Notes under the pieces: generated by a model | The model's input: only the letters and a program-made list of their open reading frames with translations | Told to the model about the DNA's origin: nothing | Database searches by the model: none | DNA from: Gammaproteobacteria bacterium | GTDB lineage: Bacteria; Pseudomonadota; Gammaproteobacteria; Pseudomonadales; Azotimanducaceae | Direction: 5' to 3' | NCBI GenBank assembly: GCA_030425195.1 | Contig: JAUIAV010000003.1 | Span: 124,001-188,000, forward strand | DNA: 64,000 nt | In this document: in pieces, positions 35,462-43,943 of the stretch | Position numbering within the stretch: position 1 is the stretch's first letter | Layout of the letters: the number at the start of each line of letters is the position of its first letter | Position numbers and translations under genes: made by a program

Positions 35462-35488
35462 GACGTCCGGGCGGACCGGAATGTGACA
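35462..35488 (-). promoter_or_regulatory. ECF41 promoter, TGTCACA-N16-CGTC
   Basis: On the minus strand, TGTCACA (35488-35482), exactly 16 bases, then CGTC (35465-35462). This is the promoter published for ECF41 sigma factors as I recall it. It points into the cytochrome-like gene and the ECF41 gene behind it, indicating autoregulation. Confidence 0.85.
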
Positions 35489-35546
35489 GGTGCTGAACCC
35501 GGCGGGATCACGAGGCACGCTGCCCGACCCGCCGGCGCTGCGACGA

Positions 35547-36542
35547 TCAGCCCCCTTCCTGTCCTTCCGCTACCGACGCGAGGCCCGCGAATACGTTTCC
35601 GTCCCGGAGCTTCTCCAGAAAAGAGAGCTCGTAGGCCTCTTCCGGAAATTCCCGGACCAGCTCGTCCAGCCGCTGTGCGTCGTCGCCCACGAGGATGCGC
35701 CACCGGTCGTTCCTGACGCCATCGAGAATGATCTCCGCCGCCTGCGCCGCGGTGGTCGGCGCGTTGTCTCTGAACTCGATACCCCGCTGGTGTATGGCCT
35801 GGCGGATATCGTCATCGGGCAGGTTGTCCACGGGCATGCCGAGATCGGTCCAGCGCTTGCGGACCAGGGCCACCTCATCCGCGGACATGTCCAGCGCCGT
35901 GCCCTTGCCAAGCACCTGGGAGGTGTTGAGCGCGATGGAGGTTCCGATGTGTCCGGGCATGACCACGGCGACTTTGACGTGAGGTGCCGCCACCCGGAGA
36001 TTGATGATCATCGCCTCGGAAAAGCCTTTCACCGCGAACTTGGCCGCACTGTAGGCCGTGTGCGGCATCATCGGCCCGATGTTCGCCCAGAAGCCGTTGA
36101 CGCTGGATGTGTTGACCAGACAGCCTTCGTCGCTGGCCACGAGCAGCGGCATGAATGCCCGGCTGCAGTAGTAGACGCCATACCAGCATACGCCGAACGT
36201 CCGCTCCCACTCCTCCCGGTCACCCTCGACGAAATCCCCGCCGCCGCCGATCCCGGCGTTGTTGAAGAGCAGGTTCACGTGCTCGGTCTCGTGTGCCGCC
36301 GCCACCGCATCCCGGAAGGAGAGGACCTGCGCCTCATCGGAGACGTCGCAGGGATGAGTGGTGATTCGGGTACCTTCGGGCGCCGCCGCCTCGCAGAGCG
36401 CCCGGGTCTCGGCCATGTTGGCTTCCGATACGTCGCACATGGCCACGTGCGCGCCTGCCTTCGCCAGTGCCAGGCAGAGCTCGCGGCCCATACCCGTTCC
36501 ACCGCCGGTCACCACGGCGATACGTCCTGCAAACTGATCCAC
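35547..36542 (-). CDS. Short-chain dehydrogenase/reductase (SDR)
   Basis: 331 residues from a GTG at 36542, with GGGAGGG (36557-36551) 8 bases upstream. The Rossmann signature IAVVTGGGTGMGRELCLALAKAGA, the acid for adenosine (MCDVSE), NNAGIGGGGDF and the catalytic YSAAK (within TAYSAAKFAVKGFSEAM) with its upstream Ser (VNTSSVNG) are all present. It would oxidise or reduce an alcohol/ketone with NAD(P). A long C-terminal extension of about 80 residues past the usual SDR end is a family variant. Not part of the ECF41 operon, since the promoter lies between. Confidence 0.94.
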   Translation of the reverse strand: MDQFAGRIAVVTGGGTGMGRELCLALAKAGAHVAMCDVSEANMAETRALCEAAAPEGTRITTHPCDVSDEAQVLSFRDAVAAAHETEHVNLLFNNAGIGGGGDFVEGDREEWERTFGVCWYGVYYCSRAFMPLLVASDEGCLVNTSSVNGFWANIGPMMPHTAYSAAKFAVKGFSEAMIINLRVAAPHVKVAVVMPGHIGTSIALNTSQVLGKGTALDMSADEVALVRKRWTDLGMPVDNLPDDDIRQAIHQRGIEFRDNAPTTAAQAAEIILDGVRNDRWRILVGDDAQRLDELVREFPEEAYELSFLEKLRDGNVFAGLASVAEGQEGG

Positions 36543-36696
36543 GACTGAATCCCTCCCGCTGATTCTCAAAGCCGGTCACTGTGCCAGCACGCCCCGGCCG
36601 CCGCAATGGGGAACGGTTCGCCGGCCGGGGGTCGATGCCTTCACATTCCGCGACGTCCACCCGGTCTGTCCGGTTTCCTGTTGCTAAGGTGCAGGG

Positions 36697-37047
36697 ATGA
36701 AGACACTCCGCCTGATCACGCTGCTTCTGCTGGTCGCAAGCGGCCCCGGTTACGCCCGGGCAGAGACCCATTTCGATCCCCGGGCGCACACACCGCTCGA
36801 CCAGGTGATCGTGCTCTGTGCAACCGAGCCCGGATCCGGCCGGTTCGACCGCGCGTGGCTGACCTGGCTCGAAAACAACCCGGAAGCCGATGTGGCGGGT
36901 GCGGTGCGAACGGTGGTGAGTCGGGCTGGAACCGTGCGGTCCATGACGATGCCGGGGATGGAGGTGAAGCCCCGCGCGCCGAAGCCGGACCCGGACGCGA
37001 TTGCCGATCGGATGCTCAGCCTGGCGAAGCGATCGAAGCGTCAGTAA
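36697..37047 (+). CDS. Small exported protein of unknown function
   Basis: 116 residues. A signal peptide (MKTLRLITLLLLVASGPGYARA) is followed by a mature domain of about 94 residues with TPLDQVIVLCATEPGSGRFDRAWLTWLENNP and a Pro/Lys-rich tail. One Cys remains after cleavage. I recognise no family. It lies between an SDR gene (divergent) and a desaturase gene (convergent, 6 bases from the stop). A ribosome-like AAGGTGCAGGG precedes the ATG. Confidence 0.75.
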   Translation: MKTLRLITLLLLVASGPGYARAETHFDPRAHTPLDQVIVLCATEPGSGRFDRAWLTWLENNPEADVAGAVRTVVSRAGTVRSMTMPGMEVKPRAPKPDPDAIADRMLSLAKRSKRQ

Positions 37048-37053
37048 GCCGGT

Positions 37054-38064
37054 TCAGGCGGCAGCAGGCTCCGGATCCGGCTTCCGCATGGCCTTCGTCA
37101 CCACGTCCACGTAGCCGCGGGACAGACAGTCGTAGCCGTCGAAGAAACCTTTCTCTTCCAGCAGTGCGTGCAGCGATCTCAACCGGTAACAGGGCACCGC
37201 CGCGCTGAGGTGATGCTCCAGGTGGTAGTTCACGAAGTTCGGCGCCACCAGCAGCCGTTCCCACCAGGAAACCAGGGTCGTGCACGTGTTCTCGCGGGCA
37301 TCCGGGCTCAGCAGATCCATGGCCACACCGTGCTCGCCCATGAAGCGCAACCGGGTGATCAGCTGATGCACGAACAGGTAGGCCATCCACCAGAGCGCGT
37401 AAGCCCAGGGGATGCCGGCCAGCCACAGCGTACCGAGCAGGGCCGAATGCATCAGCAGAAACGGCAGGTTGCGCCGCAGCCCGAACCTGAGAGCCTGACC
37501 CTTCAGCGCCTTCAGGCCCGTACGTCCGGTCAGGTCCCGGCTGAATTTGCGCTTCATGCTGGCCGGGGTGGTGGGATAGGCCATGGCGATGCCGAGATCC
37601 GGATCGTCGCGCGTGCCGGCAAACTGATGGTGCTTCAGATGATAGGCGCGGTACGCATACATGGAGGTGTTCAGCAGGCCACCGGCCACCCAGTGGCCGA
37701 TGACGTCGTTCAGCCAGCGGGTCCGGAAAAACACGCCGTGCGAGCAGTCGTGGTAGAAGATGGCCAGCCCCAGCTGGCGGCCGCCGAGGATCAGCAGACT
37801 GATGAGCACGGTCAGCGGATTCAGCCAGAGCGCCGGCAGCGCAAAGGCACCGGCGAAAATGAGTACGTTGACGGAGATCATCCACCACGCGCGGGTGTCC
37901 GAGCGCACCATGAAAGGCTTCATCTCCTCTTTCGTGAGCACATCCGACAGTTTCACCGCAGCGCCCACACTGCTGTCCACCCTGGCGGCAACGTCTGCCG
38001 GGTGTGCGCCTGCCGCGTCTGTCTCTGCGGCGTTCTGGTACCCGTCCGGCACGAAATTGGTCAT
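37054..38064 (-). CDS. Membrane fatty acid desaturase
   Basis: 336 residues. The three His boxes of membrane di-iron desaturases are intact: HDCSHG at 105-110, HLKHH at 142-146 and HLEHH at 281-285. Several hydrophobic segments (about 62-110, 185-235) would embed it in the inner membrane. The substrate could be an acyl lipid, acyl-CoA or a related hydrocarbon; sequence alone does not decide. The gene diverges from a PaaX-family regulator over a region holding a 12-bp perfect inverted repeat, so it is very likely controlled by that regulator. Confidence 0.94.
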   Translation of the reverse strand: MTNFVPDGYQNAAETDAAGAHPADVAARVDSSVGAAVKLSDVLTKEEMKPFMVRSDTRAWWMISVNVLIFAGAFALPALWLNPLTVLISLLILGGRQLGLAIFYHDCSHGVFFRTRWLNDVIGHWVAGGLLNTSMYAYRAYHLKHHQFAGTRDDPDLGIAMAYPTTPASMKRKFSRDLTGRTGLKALKGQALRFGLRRNLPFLLMHSALLGTLWLAGIPWAYALWWMAYLFVHQLITRLRFMGEHGVAMDLLSPDARENTCTTLVSWWERLLVAPNFVNYHLEHHLSAAVPCYRLRSLHALLEEKGFFDGYDCLSRGYVDVVTKAMRKPDPEPAAA

Positions 38065-38093
38065 CTTCCGTTCTCAGGAAAGCTCAGATGCCA

Positions 38094-38138
38094 GAATATT
38101 ACACAGAACGTCCAGAATGGGCAACTTGTGTAATATTC
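38094..38138. promoter_or_regulatory. Candidate PaaX-family operator, 12-bp perfect inverted repeat
   Basis: GAATATTACACA (38094-38105) and its exact reverse complement TGTGTAATATTC (38127-38138) are separated by 21 bases, so their centres are 33 bp, about three helical turns, apart. A partial third copy (GTGTAACA) follows at 38143. The repeat fills the 93-bp gap between desaturase and regulator. Known PaaX sites are also widely spaced inverted repeats. Confidence 0.8.
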
Positions 38139-38157
38139 AATGGTGTAACATGCCGCC

Positions 38158-38991
38158 ATGTCAGACCAGACCGCCGAACCGCCCCTCTCCGCCCGGGAGC
38201 TGATTCTCACCCTCATGGATTCCACCCGTGCCAGGGCGCTCGGCGCCGGTTATCTGATCACGGCTGCCGCGCTCTTCGACATGGATCCGGGCAGCGTGCG
38301 GGTCGCTCTGGCCCGGCTGGTGCGGGAAGGCTCTCTGGTCGGCGCCGGCCGTGGCCGCTACGCCCTGGGCTCCCGTGCAGGCACGCTGCACACCCTGGTG
38401 CAGAACTGGGCACGGGCGGAAAACTCCCTGGTCGTATGGGAGGGAGACTGGCTGACCGTGCTGGTCGGACATCTGGCCCGCTCCAACAAGTCTGTGGTGC
38501 GGGGCAACGAACGGGCGCTGTCGCTGTTCGGTTTCGCGGAGATGGCGGCCGGCGTCTGGGTGCGTCCGGCCAATCTGGCCCGGAGCCTGGATCAGGTCCG
38601 CGCCGACCTCCTGGAGCTGGGCCTGGTCCCGGGCAGCCTCTGCGCCCGGGTCGGCGAGCTGGCGCCCGCGGACAGCCTGGATCCGGCTTCCCTCTGGCAG
38701 ACCGACGCGCTCGAACGCCGGTACCGGGAAAACCTCCGCCTGCTCGAGGAAAGCACGGCGCGTCTCGGCGGCCTGGACGACAGCGCGGCCGCGAGGGAAA
38801 CCCTCCTGCTCGGCCGGGCGGTCACCCGCCACATTCTGCTCGATCCCCTGCTGCCGGATGCCCTGGTGGATGCCGCCGCCCGGCGCCGGATGATCGAATC
38901 CATGCAGGCGTACGACCGGCTCGGCAAGGCCTACTGGCGCGAGTTCTTCTCCCGCCACGGTGAAGGAACGGCTCAGAACCCGGCGGCCTGA
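38158..38991 (+). CDS. PaaX-family transcriptional repressor
   Basis: 277 residues. The N-terminal winged helix (ARELILTLMDSTRARALGAGYLITAAALFDMDPGSVRVALARLVREGSLVGAGRGRYAL) and the middle and C-terminal PaaX domains are recognisable (WEGDWLTVLVGH, FGFAEMAAGVWVRPANLA, LLLGRAVTRHILLDPLLPDALVD). PaaX senses phenylacetyl-CoA in E. coli. No phenylacetate genes are near, and the divergent target is a desaturase, so the ligand may be another acyl-CoA; that is inference. The 3' end overlaps the convergent gamma-glutamyltransferase gene by 19 bases. Confidence 0.9.
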   Translation: MSDQTAEPPLSARELILTLMDSTRARALGAGYLITAAALFDMDPGSVRVALARLVREGSLVGAGRGRYALGSRAGTLHTLVQNWARAENSLVVWEGDWLTVLVGHLARSNKSVVRGNERALSLFGFAEMAAGVWVRPANLARSLDQVRADLLELGLVPGSLCARVGELAPADSLDPASLWQTDALERRYRENLRLLEESTARLGGLDDSAAARETLLLGRAVTRHILLDPLLPDALVDAAARRRMIESMQAYDRLGKAYWREFFSRHGEGTAQNPAA

Positions 38992-40535
38992 CCTTCCTTG
39001 CGGTGATCGGAACCGGCCACATAACCATCCCCGGTTCTGAGAATCAGCTGAGCGCCGCCGAAAACGTGCTCCTCGGCCACGTACCTCACCCGGTGTCCCC
39101 GTTCGCTGAGACCTGCCGCGATGGCCTCCGGAAAGCCCGGCTCCAGACCAACGCTGAAGTCCGGGAACACGTGCCAGCGCGGCGCGTCGCTGGCCGCCTG
39201 AGGATTCTCACCGTGGTCGAAGATCCGCTGAACCATCTGGAAGTGACCCTGGTGCTGCATGTGACCGCCCATGACGCCGAACGCCAGACGCGGCGCTCCA
39301 TCCTCGGTGACGAATCCCGGGATGATGGTGTGAAAAGGCCGTTTGCCCGGCGCCACGCAGTTGGGGTGACCCGGATCCAGGGAGAAACCCAGTCCGCGGT
39401 TCTGCATGGCGATGCCGGTGCCGGGAATCACCACGCCGGAGCCGAACCCCAGGTAGTTGGACTGGATCAGGGACACCATCCTGCCCTCTCCGTCCGCCGT
39501 GCAGAGATAGACCGTGTCATGACCCACGGGCAGCGCCACCGGCGGCAGATCCGCAGCGTGCGTACCGATGGAGGCCGCCGCGCGAGCGATGCTGCCGGGC
39601 TCGAGAAGATCCGCCGGCGTGAGCCGCATGGCATCCGGATCGGCGAAGTGATCGAAGGCCGCACGGACGGCAATCTTCATGCATTCGATCTGCCGGTGCA
39701 CGCCCTCCACCGTGGTGAAGGAAGCAGCGCCGCCTTCCGCGAGCAGGGCCAGTGCAATCTGTGCGGCGAGCCCCTGCCCGTTCGGCGGGATCTCGTGCAG
39801 CGAGACCCGCCCGTAGGGTTGCGCTACCGGTGTCACCCAGTCCGCACGGTGGGCGGCGAGATCGGCCGCGCGCAACGGTCCGCCCTCCGCCTGCGCGCAG
39901 GCGGACATCGCTTCCGCGAGCCGGCCCTCGTAAAACTCGGCACCCCGGGATTCGGCGATGAGGGAAAGCGTGCTGGCGAGATCCGGCCTGCGGAATCGCT
40001 CAGAGGGGCCCGGCGCCGGCAGAAAATGTTCGACGAACGCCGGATAGTCGGCATAGGTGGCTTCCGCCAGCTTCCAGTACCCGGCCGTCTTCGGCCCCAC
40101 CTGAAAACCCTGTCGGGCGTAACCTATGGCGGCTTCAAACAGATCTGCAAACGGGAGACGCCCGTAGCGCTCAGACAGAGCAACCCACGCACTGACCGCG
40201 CCCGGCACCGTGACCGACTCCCAGCCGAGTGACGGCATGCTGCTCATGCCCGCATACCGGTCGCGCGTCATCAGCGCCGGCGCCCGACCGGAGGCGTTCA
40301 GACCTTCGAGCGTCTGCCCATCCCAGACGATGGCGAAGGCATCGCTGCCGACGCCGTTGTTGTTCGGCTCCACGACCGTCAGAGTGACCGCCGCGGCAAC
40401 GGCCGCATCCACCGCATTGCCGCCCCGACGCATGGCGTCCACACCCGCCTGAGTCGCCAGCGGCTGGGATGTGGCTACGAGGTTGTCCGCGCAGACCGGT
40501 GATCGGGCGGCGGCATACGGCTGCTCCCAGTTCAT
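38973..40535 (-). CDS. Gamma-glutamyltransferase family protein, no signal peptide
   Basis: 520 residues, Ntn-hydrolase of the GGT family. The N-terminal subunit has VATSQPLATQAGVDAMRRGGNAVDAAVAAAVTL and GVGSDAFAIVWDG; the autoprocessing site precedes Thr341 in GHDTVYLCTADGEG, and FGVMGGHMQHQGHFQ lies in the small subunit. It starts at MNWEQPY with no export signal, unlike periplasmic GGT. The start overlaps the stop of a kappa-class GST-like gene (ATGA). It could cleave a gamma-glutamyl group from a glutathione conjugate or act as an acylase; the context favours the former. Confidence 0.92.
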   Translation of the reverse strand: MNWEQPYAAARSPVCADNLVATSQPLATQAGVDAMRRGGNAVDAAVAAAVTLTVVEPNNNGVGSDAFAIVWDGQTLEGLNASGRAPALMTRDRYAGMSSMPSLGWESVTVPGAVSAWVALSERYGRLPFADLFEAAIGYARQGFQVGPKTAGYWKLAEATYADYPAFVEHFLPAPGPSERFRRPDLASTLSLIAESRGAEFYEGRLAEAMSACAQAEGGPLRAADLAAHRADWVTPVAQPYGRVSLHEIPPNGQGLAAQIALALLAEGGAASFTTVEGVHRQIECMKIAVRAAFDHFADPDAMRLTPADLLEPGSIARAAASIGTHAADLPPVALPVGHDTVYLCTADGEGRMVSLIQSNYLGFGSGVVIPGTGIAMQNRGLGFSLDPGHPNCVAPGKRPFHTIIPGFVTEDGAPRLAFGVMGGHMQHQGHFQMVQRIFDHGENPQAASDAPRWHVFPDFSVGLEPGFPEAIAAGLSERGHRVRYVAEEHVFGGAQLILRTGDGYVAGSDHRKEGQAAGF

Positions 40536-41179
40536 GGTGCCGCCGTCCCGGACACCAGCCGGCGGATACGCTCCGCAAGATAAGGCAGGTGCTGACGGCC
40601 GACGAAGGCCTCCCCATCGAGCAGGCAGCTCGGCGTGGCGAAGCCGCCGGCTTCTCCCGCATCCGCCCGCTGGGCCAGCAGTTCCTCGATACCTTCCCCA
40701 TGGCAGTAGTCGTCGAACCCCTCCGGATCCACGCCCGTGCTCATGAGCAGACGGCTGACGTCCGTCATGACGTCCGGATCCAGATCACCGTCCCAGTATC
40801 CTTGGAAGGCGGCATCGAGAAAGGCTCCGGCGGCACCGGTGCCCGCACCGGACGCCCAGTTGTAGCCCATGGCGGCGATCTCACCGGTGGCCGGACGGTA
40901 GAGACCGCCGTCGGCGAAATGCCTGGCCGGCAGATCTCTCGCCTCGGCATAGCGGTTCAGATCCCGTGCCAGGTAGCGGGCACGGTGAAAACGGTGCCAG
41001 CCGCCCCGGTCATCCGGCGTTTCCGGCCGTTGCGGCGCGTTCAGGGGTTTGCCCAGAAAAGGCATCCAGCGGCTGCGCACGGGCAGCGCCGCCAGCGTCT
41101 CCCGGATGGGCGCGATCGCCAGATAGGAAAGCGGATCCTTGAAATCGAACAGCACGGTGATCTCCACGGTCGCAGTCAT
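40532..41179 (-). CDS. DsbA/kappa-GST family protein (HCCA isomerase-like)
   Basis: 215 residues. The thioredoxin-fold start VEITVLFDFKDPLSYLAIAPI and the later GGFATPSCLLDGEAFVGRQHLPYLAERI fit the 2-hydroxychromene-2-carboxylate isomerase/kappa GST group. At the position of the usual glutathione-contacting Ser there is Asp15 (FKDPLS), while the next gene upstream has Ser. It overlaps both neighbours by ATGA, so the three proteins are translated as a unit. The pair may form a heterodimer or divide substrate range. Confidence 0.88.
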   Translation of the reverse strand: MTATVEITVLFDFKDPLSYLAIAPIRETLAALPVRSRWMPFLGKPLNAPQRPETPDDRGGWHRFHRARYLARDLNRYAEARDLPARHFADGGLYRPATGEIAAMGYNWASGAGTGAAGAFLDAAFQGYWDGDLDPDVMTDVSRLLMSTGVDPEGFDDYCHGEGIEELLAQRADAGEAGGFATPSCLLDGEAFVGRQHLPYLAERIRRLVSGTAAP

Positions 41180-41886
41180 GACCAGGCACCTCCCGGACCA
41201 CGGCCGGGATTTGCCACGTCCGGCGGCGGGCCTTCCCGGCCTTCCAGCATCCAGCGGATCATGGGCAGATGCTCGCGGCCGAAGAAGTACTCGCCCTCGA
41301 TCAGGTAGCCGGGTACCCCGAAGATGCCCGCGTCGAATATGGCCTGCTGGCTCACTTCGTGAAACTCGCGACCTTCTCCCAGCACGTAGTCCTCGAACCC
41401 GTCGGTATCGGCCCCGGCATCGCGTAACGCAGCCGTCACCACGTTCACGTCTTCCGCATCGAACTCCCGTACCCAGAAGCGGGGGTAGACCAGATCGAGA
41501 AAGCGCTGCAGCAGCGCGTCTCCCTGCAGTCTCGCCCACCAGAAGCCCATGTGGACCAGAGAGGTATCCCAGATCTTTTCCGTGCCGCGCAGCTTCAGCC
41601 CCTGCTCACCCGCATAGCGGCGCGCGTCCCGGTAGGCGTATTTGACCCTCGCCCACTGCTCCGGGGTGCGCTCGGAGCTTTCCACCCTGCCGGACTTGTC
41701 CAGCTTCGCGGAACCCAGATAGCTTTCGATGTTCAGCGTCAGTGGCCGCCAGTCGATGCCGATGCCGACCTCCGCCGCCATCCTGAGCGTCGGCTCCCGG
41801 GCGATGAAGGCATACGGGCTCTTGATGTCCAGATAGACGATGAGCGGGAGATCAGAGCGCCACGGGTCGAAGGTTTCGCTGCTCAC
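41176..41886 (-). CDS. DsbA/kappa-GST family protein (HCCA isomerase-like)
   Basis: 236 residues. Thioredoxin-fold N-terminus LPLIVYLDIKSPYAFIAREP with the expected Ser23, a helical insertion domain, and the C-terminal cis-Pro segment FGVPGYLIEGEYFFGREHLPMI. It belongs to the DsbA-like oxidoreductases that include 2-hydroxychromene-2-carboxylate isomerase and kappa GST, which use glutathione without CxxC chemistry. First gene of the ATGA-linked trio ending with a GGT homologue. The substrate is unknown; aromatic ring degradation or conjugate handling are both consistent. Confidence 0.9.
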   Translation of the reverse strand: MSSETFDPWRSDLPLIVYLDIKSPYAFIAREPTLRMAAEVGIGIDWRPLTLNIESYLGSAKLDKSGRVESSERTPEQWARVKYAYRDARRYAGEQGLKLRGTEKIWDTSLVHMGFWWARLQGDALLQRFLDLVYPRFWVREFDAEDVNVVTAALRDAGADTDGFEDYVLGEGREFHEVSQQAIFDAGIFGVPGYLIEGEYFFGREHLPMIRWMLEGREGPPPDVANPGRGPGGAWS

Positions 41887-41977
41887 GACGCGCGGCCAGG
41901 ATGATGCGGCATGGATTTGACCTCACAGGAATGAGAGGCAGAGAATCATAGCGCATGGATGCGGAGGCGGAGGAGAG

Positions 41978-42748
41978 ATGGCCAGGGACATCAGTCAGGC
42001 CGTGCGCGAGCTCATGGCCCGGTTCCCCGAGACCGAGGAGGTGGAGTCACACGGCTCGCCCAGCTTCAAGGTCCGGGGGAAGACATTCGCCACCTACACG
42101 ATCAACCACCACGGCGACGGACGGGTGGCGCTGAATCTTGACTCGCCACCGGGCGCGCAGCAGCTCTACACCGAGATGGAACCCGAGTACTACTTCGTGC
42201 CGCCCTACACGGGCCCCAGAGGCTGGCTCGGCGTAGAGCTCAACACCGGTATCTCCTGGCCATCGGTGACTGCCCGGGTGCGTGAGGCCTACGAGAAGGC
42301 AGCACCGAAGTCCCTGACCGGAGAACTCGGGGATAAGATCGACGCCCCGGCGCCGGACCGCCGGTTCCGGCCGGAGGAGATCGATCCGTTCCTGGGCAGG
42401 CGCGGGAAGACCGTGCTGAAGGCGCTCGATGCGATCTGCGCCCGACTGCCGGAAACCAGCCAGGCACGGCAGTTCGGCAATCCGGTGTGGAAGGCCGGCA
42501 AGAAGACGTTCGTCAGCACCGCCTACTACACCGGCAGGATGAACCTGTCGTTCTGGGTCGGACCGGAACGGCAGCTGGCGCTGTCCGATGCCCCCCGCTA
42601 TCACATCCCCGCCTATACCGGTCACAACGGCTGGATCAACCTGGACGTGGAGGAACACGCCGACTGGGAGGAAATCGAGGGCCTGGTGCTGGAAAGCTAC
42701 CGGCACTTCGCACTGAAACGCATGCTCAAAGCCCTCGGAGAGGCCTGA
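41978..42748 (+). CDS. Tandem MmcQ/YjbR-domain protein
   Basis: 256 residues made of two related halves. The first (about 1-110) has LMARFPETEEVESHGSPSFKVRGKTFATY, VALNLDSPPG, EYYFVPPYTGPRGWLGVEL and ISWPSVTARVREAY; the second (about 140-250) repeats the plan with LPETSQARQFGNPVWKAGKKTFVST, MNLSFWVG, YHIPAYTGHNGWINLDVE and ADWEEIEGLVLESY. MmcQ/YjbR (DUF419) is a small DNA-binding-like fold usually found once. AGGAGAG precedes the ATG. The function is unknown. Confidence 0.9.
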   Translation: MARDISQAVRELMARFPETEEVESHGSPSFKVRGKTFATYTINHHGDGRVALNLDSPPGAQQLYTEMEPEYYFVPPYTGPRGWLGVELNTGISWPSVTARVREAYEKAAPKSLTGELGDKIDAPAPDRRFRPEEIDPFLGRRGKTVLKALDAICARLPETSQARQFGNPVWKAGKKTFVSTAYYTGRMNLSFWVGPERQLALSDAPRYHIPAYTGHNGWINLDVEEHADWEEIEGLVLESYRHFALKRMLKALGEA

Positions 42749-42804
42749 CGCATTCGAGGACGACGCGTGTCATGCTCGCGGGTAACAAATCAGGAGGTCT
42801 GCTC

Positions 42805-43896
42805 ATGCCCGTCATCAATCGGCGCCGGTTTCTCACCACCACCGCGCTCGGGGTCGCCGCCTCCGGCGTGCAGGCCGCCCCGGCCGTCCGCCGCGGCGGC
42901 TCGAAACCAACCGTGGTCGCGTCCGGCAACGGGCTGACCTCCCGCAACGACCAGGGCATCTCCTGTGTGGAACTGGCGTTCGAACGCATCACCCGGGGTG
43001 ACGACGTCCTCGATGCGCTCATCGCCGGTGTGAACATCGTCGAGCTCGACCCGGAAGATACGAGCGTCGGATTCGGCGGGCTGCCGGATGCGGACGGCGT
43101 GGTCACCCTGGACAGCTGCTGCATGCACGGGCCGAAACGGCGCGCCGGCGGTGTCGCCTGTCTCAAGGGGGTACGGACACCTTCTCTGGTCGCCCGGTCC
43201 GTGGCGGACAACACGGACCACCACCTGCTGGTGGACGAAGGCGCCCAGCGTTTCGCGAGAAACATGGGCTTCACGATCGAGGACGATCTGAACACGCCCA
43301 GGTCCCGCGAACTCTGGCTCGACTGGAAGCGGCGCACGGACGCCCACCACTATCCTGATCCGGCATCCCGAGCGGACGCCGGTTTCAAAGCCGGTCTGGA
43401 CATGGTCGCCGAGGGCCTCATCGATCCGGAGCACTACTACGGCACCATCAACTGCAACGGGGTGAACGGAGCGGGTGACGTCTGCGGGGTCACCACCACC
43501 AGCGGGCTCGCCTGGAAAATACCCGGTCGGGTCGGCGATTCGCCGATTTTGGGCGCCGGGCTCTATGTGGACAACGACGTGGGTGCTGCCGGCTCAACCG
43601 GCCGGGGTGAGGCCAATCTCTACAGCCTGGCGTCTTTTCTGATCGTCGAGTTCATGCGCCAGGGCATGGGCCCGAAGGACGCCGGCATGAGAGCCCTGGA
43701 GCGGATCGCCTCCTACACTATCGATCCGAGACTGCTCGACGAGCAGGGCCGGCCCGCCTTCAACGTCAGCTTCTATGTGCTGACCAGAACCGGCGACCAT
43801 GCGGGCGTGGCGTTCTACGGTGGCGAGGGCCGGGCTTTCGCCGTCTGCGACGAGAACGGGCCCCGTCACGAACCGTTCGAGGCGTACTACGGATAG
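42805..43896 (+). CDS. Tat-exported N4-glycosylasparaginase/isoaspartyl peptidase family protein
   Basis: 363 residues. The N-terminus carries a twin-arginine signal (NRRRFLTTTALGVAASGVQA). The Ntn-hydrolase core matches glycosylasparaginase: VGFGGLPDADGVVTLDSCCMHG, the predicted nucleophile Thr214 in YYGTINCNG after which autoproteolysis would generate the beta chain, and WKIPGRVGDSPILGAGLYVDNDVGAAGSTG. AGGAGGT lies 7 bases before the ATG. It should cleave asparagine side-chain amides in the periplasm. The usual D before the Thr is replaced by G, so processing efficiency is uncertain. Confidence 0.93.
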   Translation: MPVINRRRFLTTTALGVAASGVQAAPAVRRGGSKPTVVASGNGLTSRNDQGISCVELAFERITRGDDVLDALIAGVNIVELDPEDTSVGFGGLPDADGVVTLDSCCMHGPKRRAGGVACLKGVRTPSLVARSVADNTDHHLLVDEGAQRFARNMGFTIEDDLNTPRSRELWLDWKRRTDAHHYPDPASRADAGFKAGLDMVAEGLIDPEHYYGTINCNGVNGAGDVCGVTTTSGLAWKIPGRVGDSPILGAGLYVDNDVGAAGSTGRGEANLYSLASFLIVEFMRQGMGPKDAGMRALERIASYTIDPRLLDEQGRPAFNVSFYVLTRTGDHAGVAFYGGEGRAFAVCDENGPRHEPFEAYYG

Positions 43897-43943
43897 GAAG
43901 CAGTTTTGTTGACTGATTCAGCGGCCCGGAGGGTGTTCACAAT

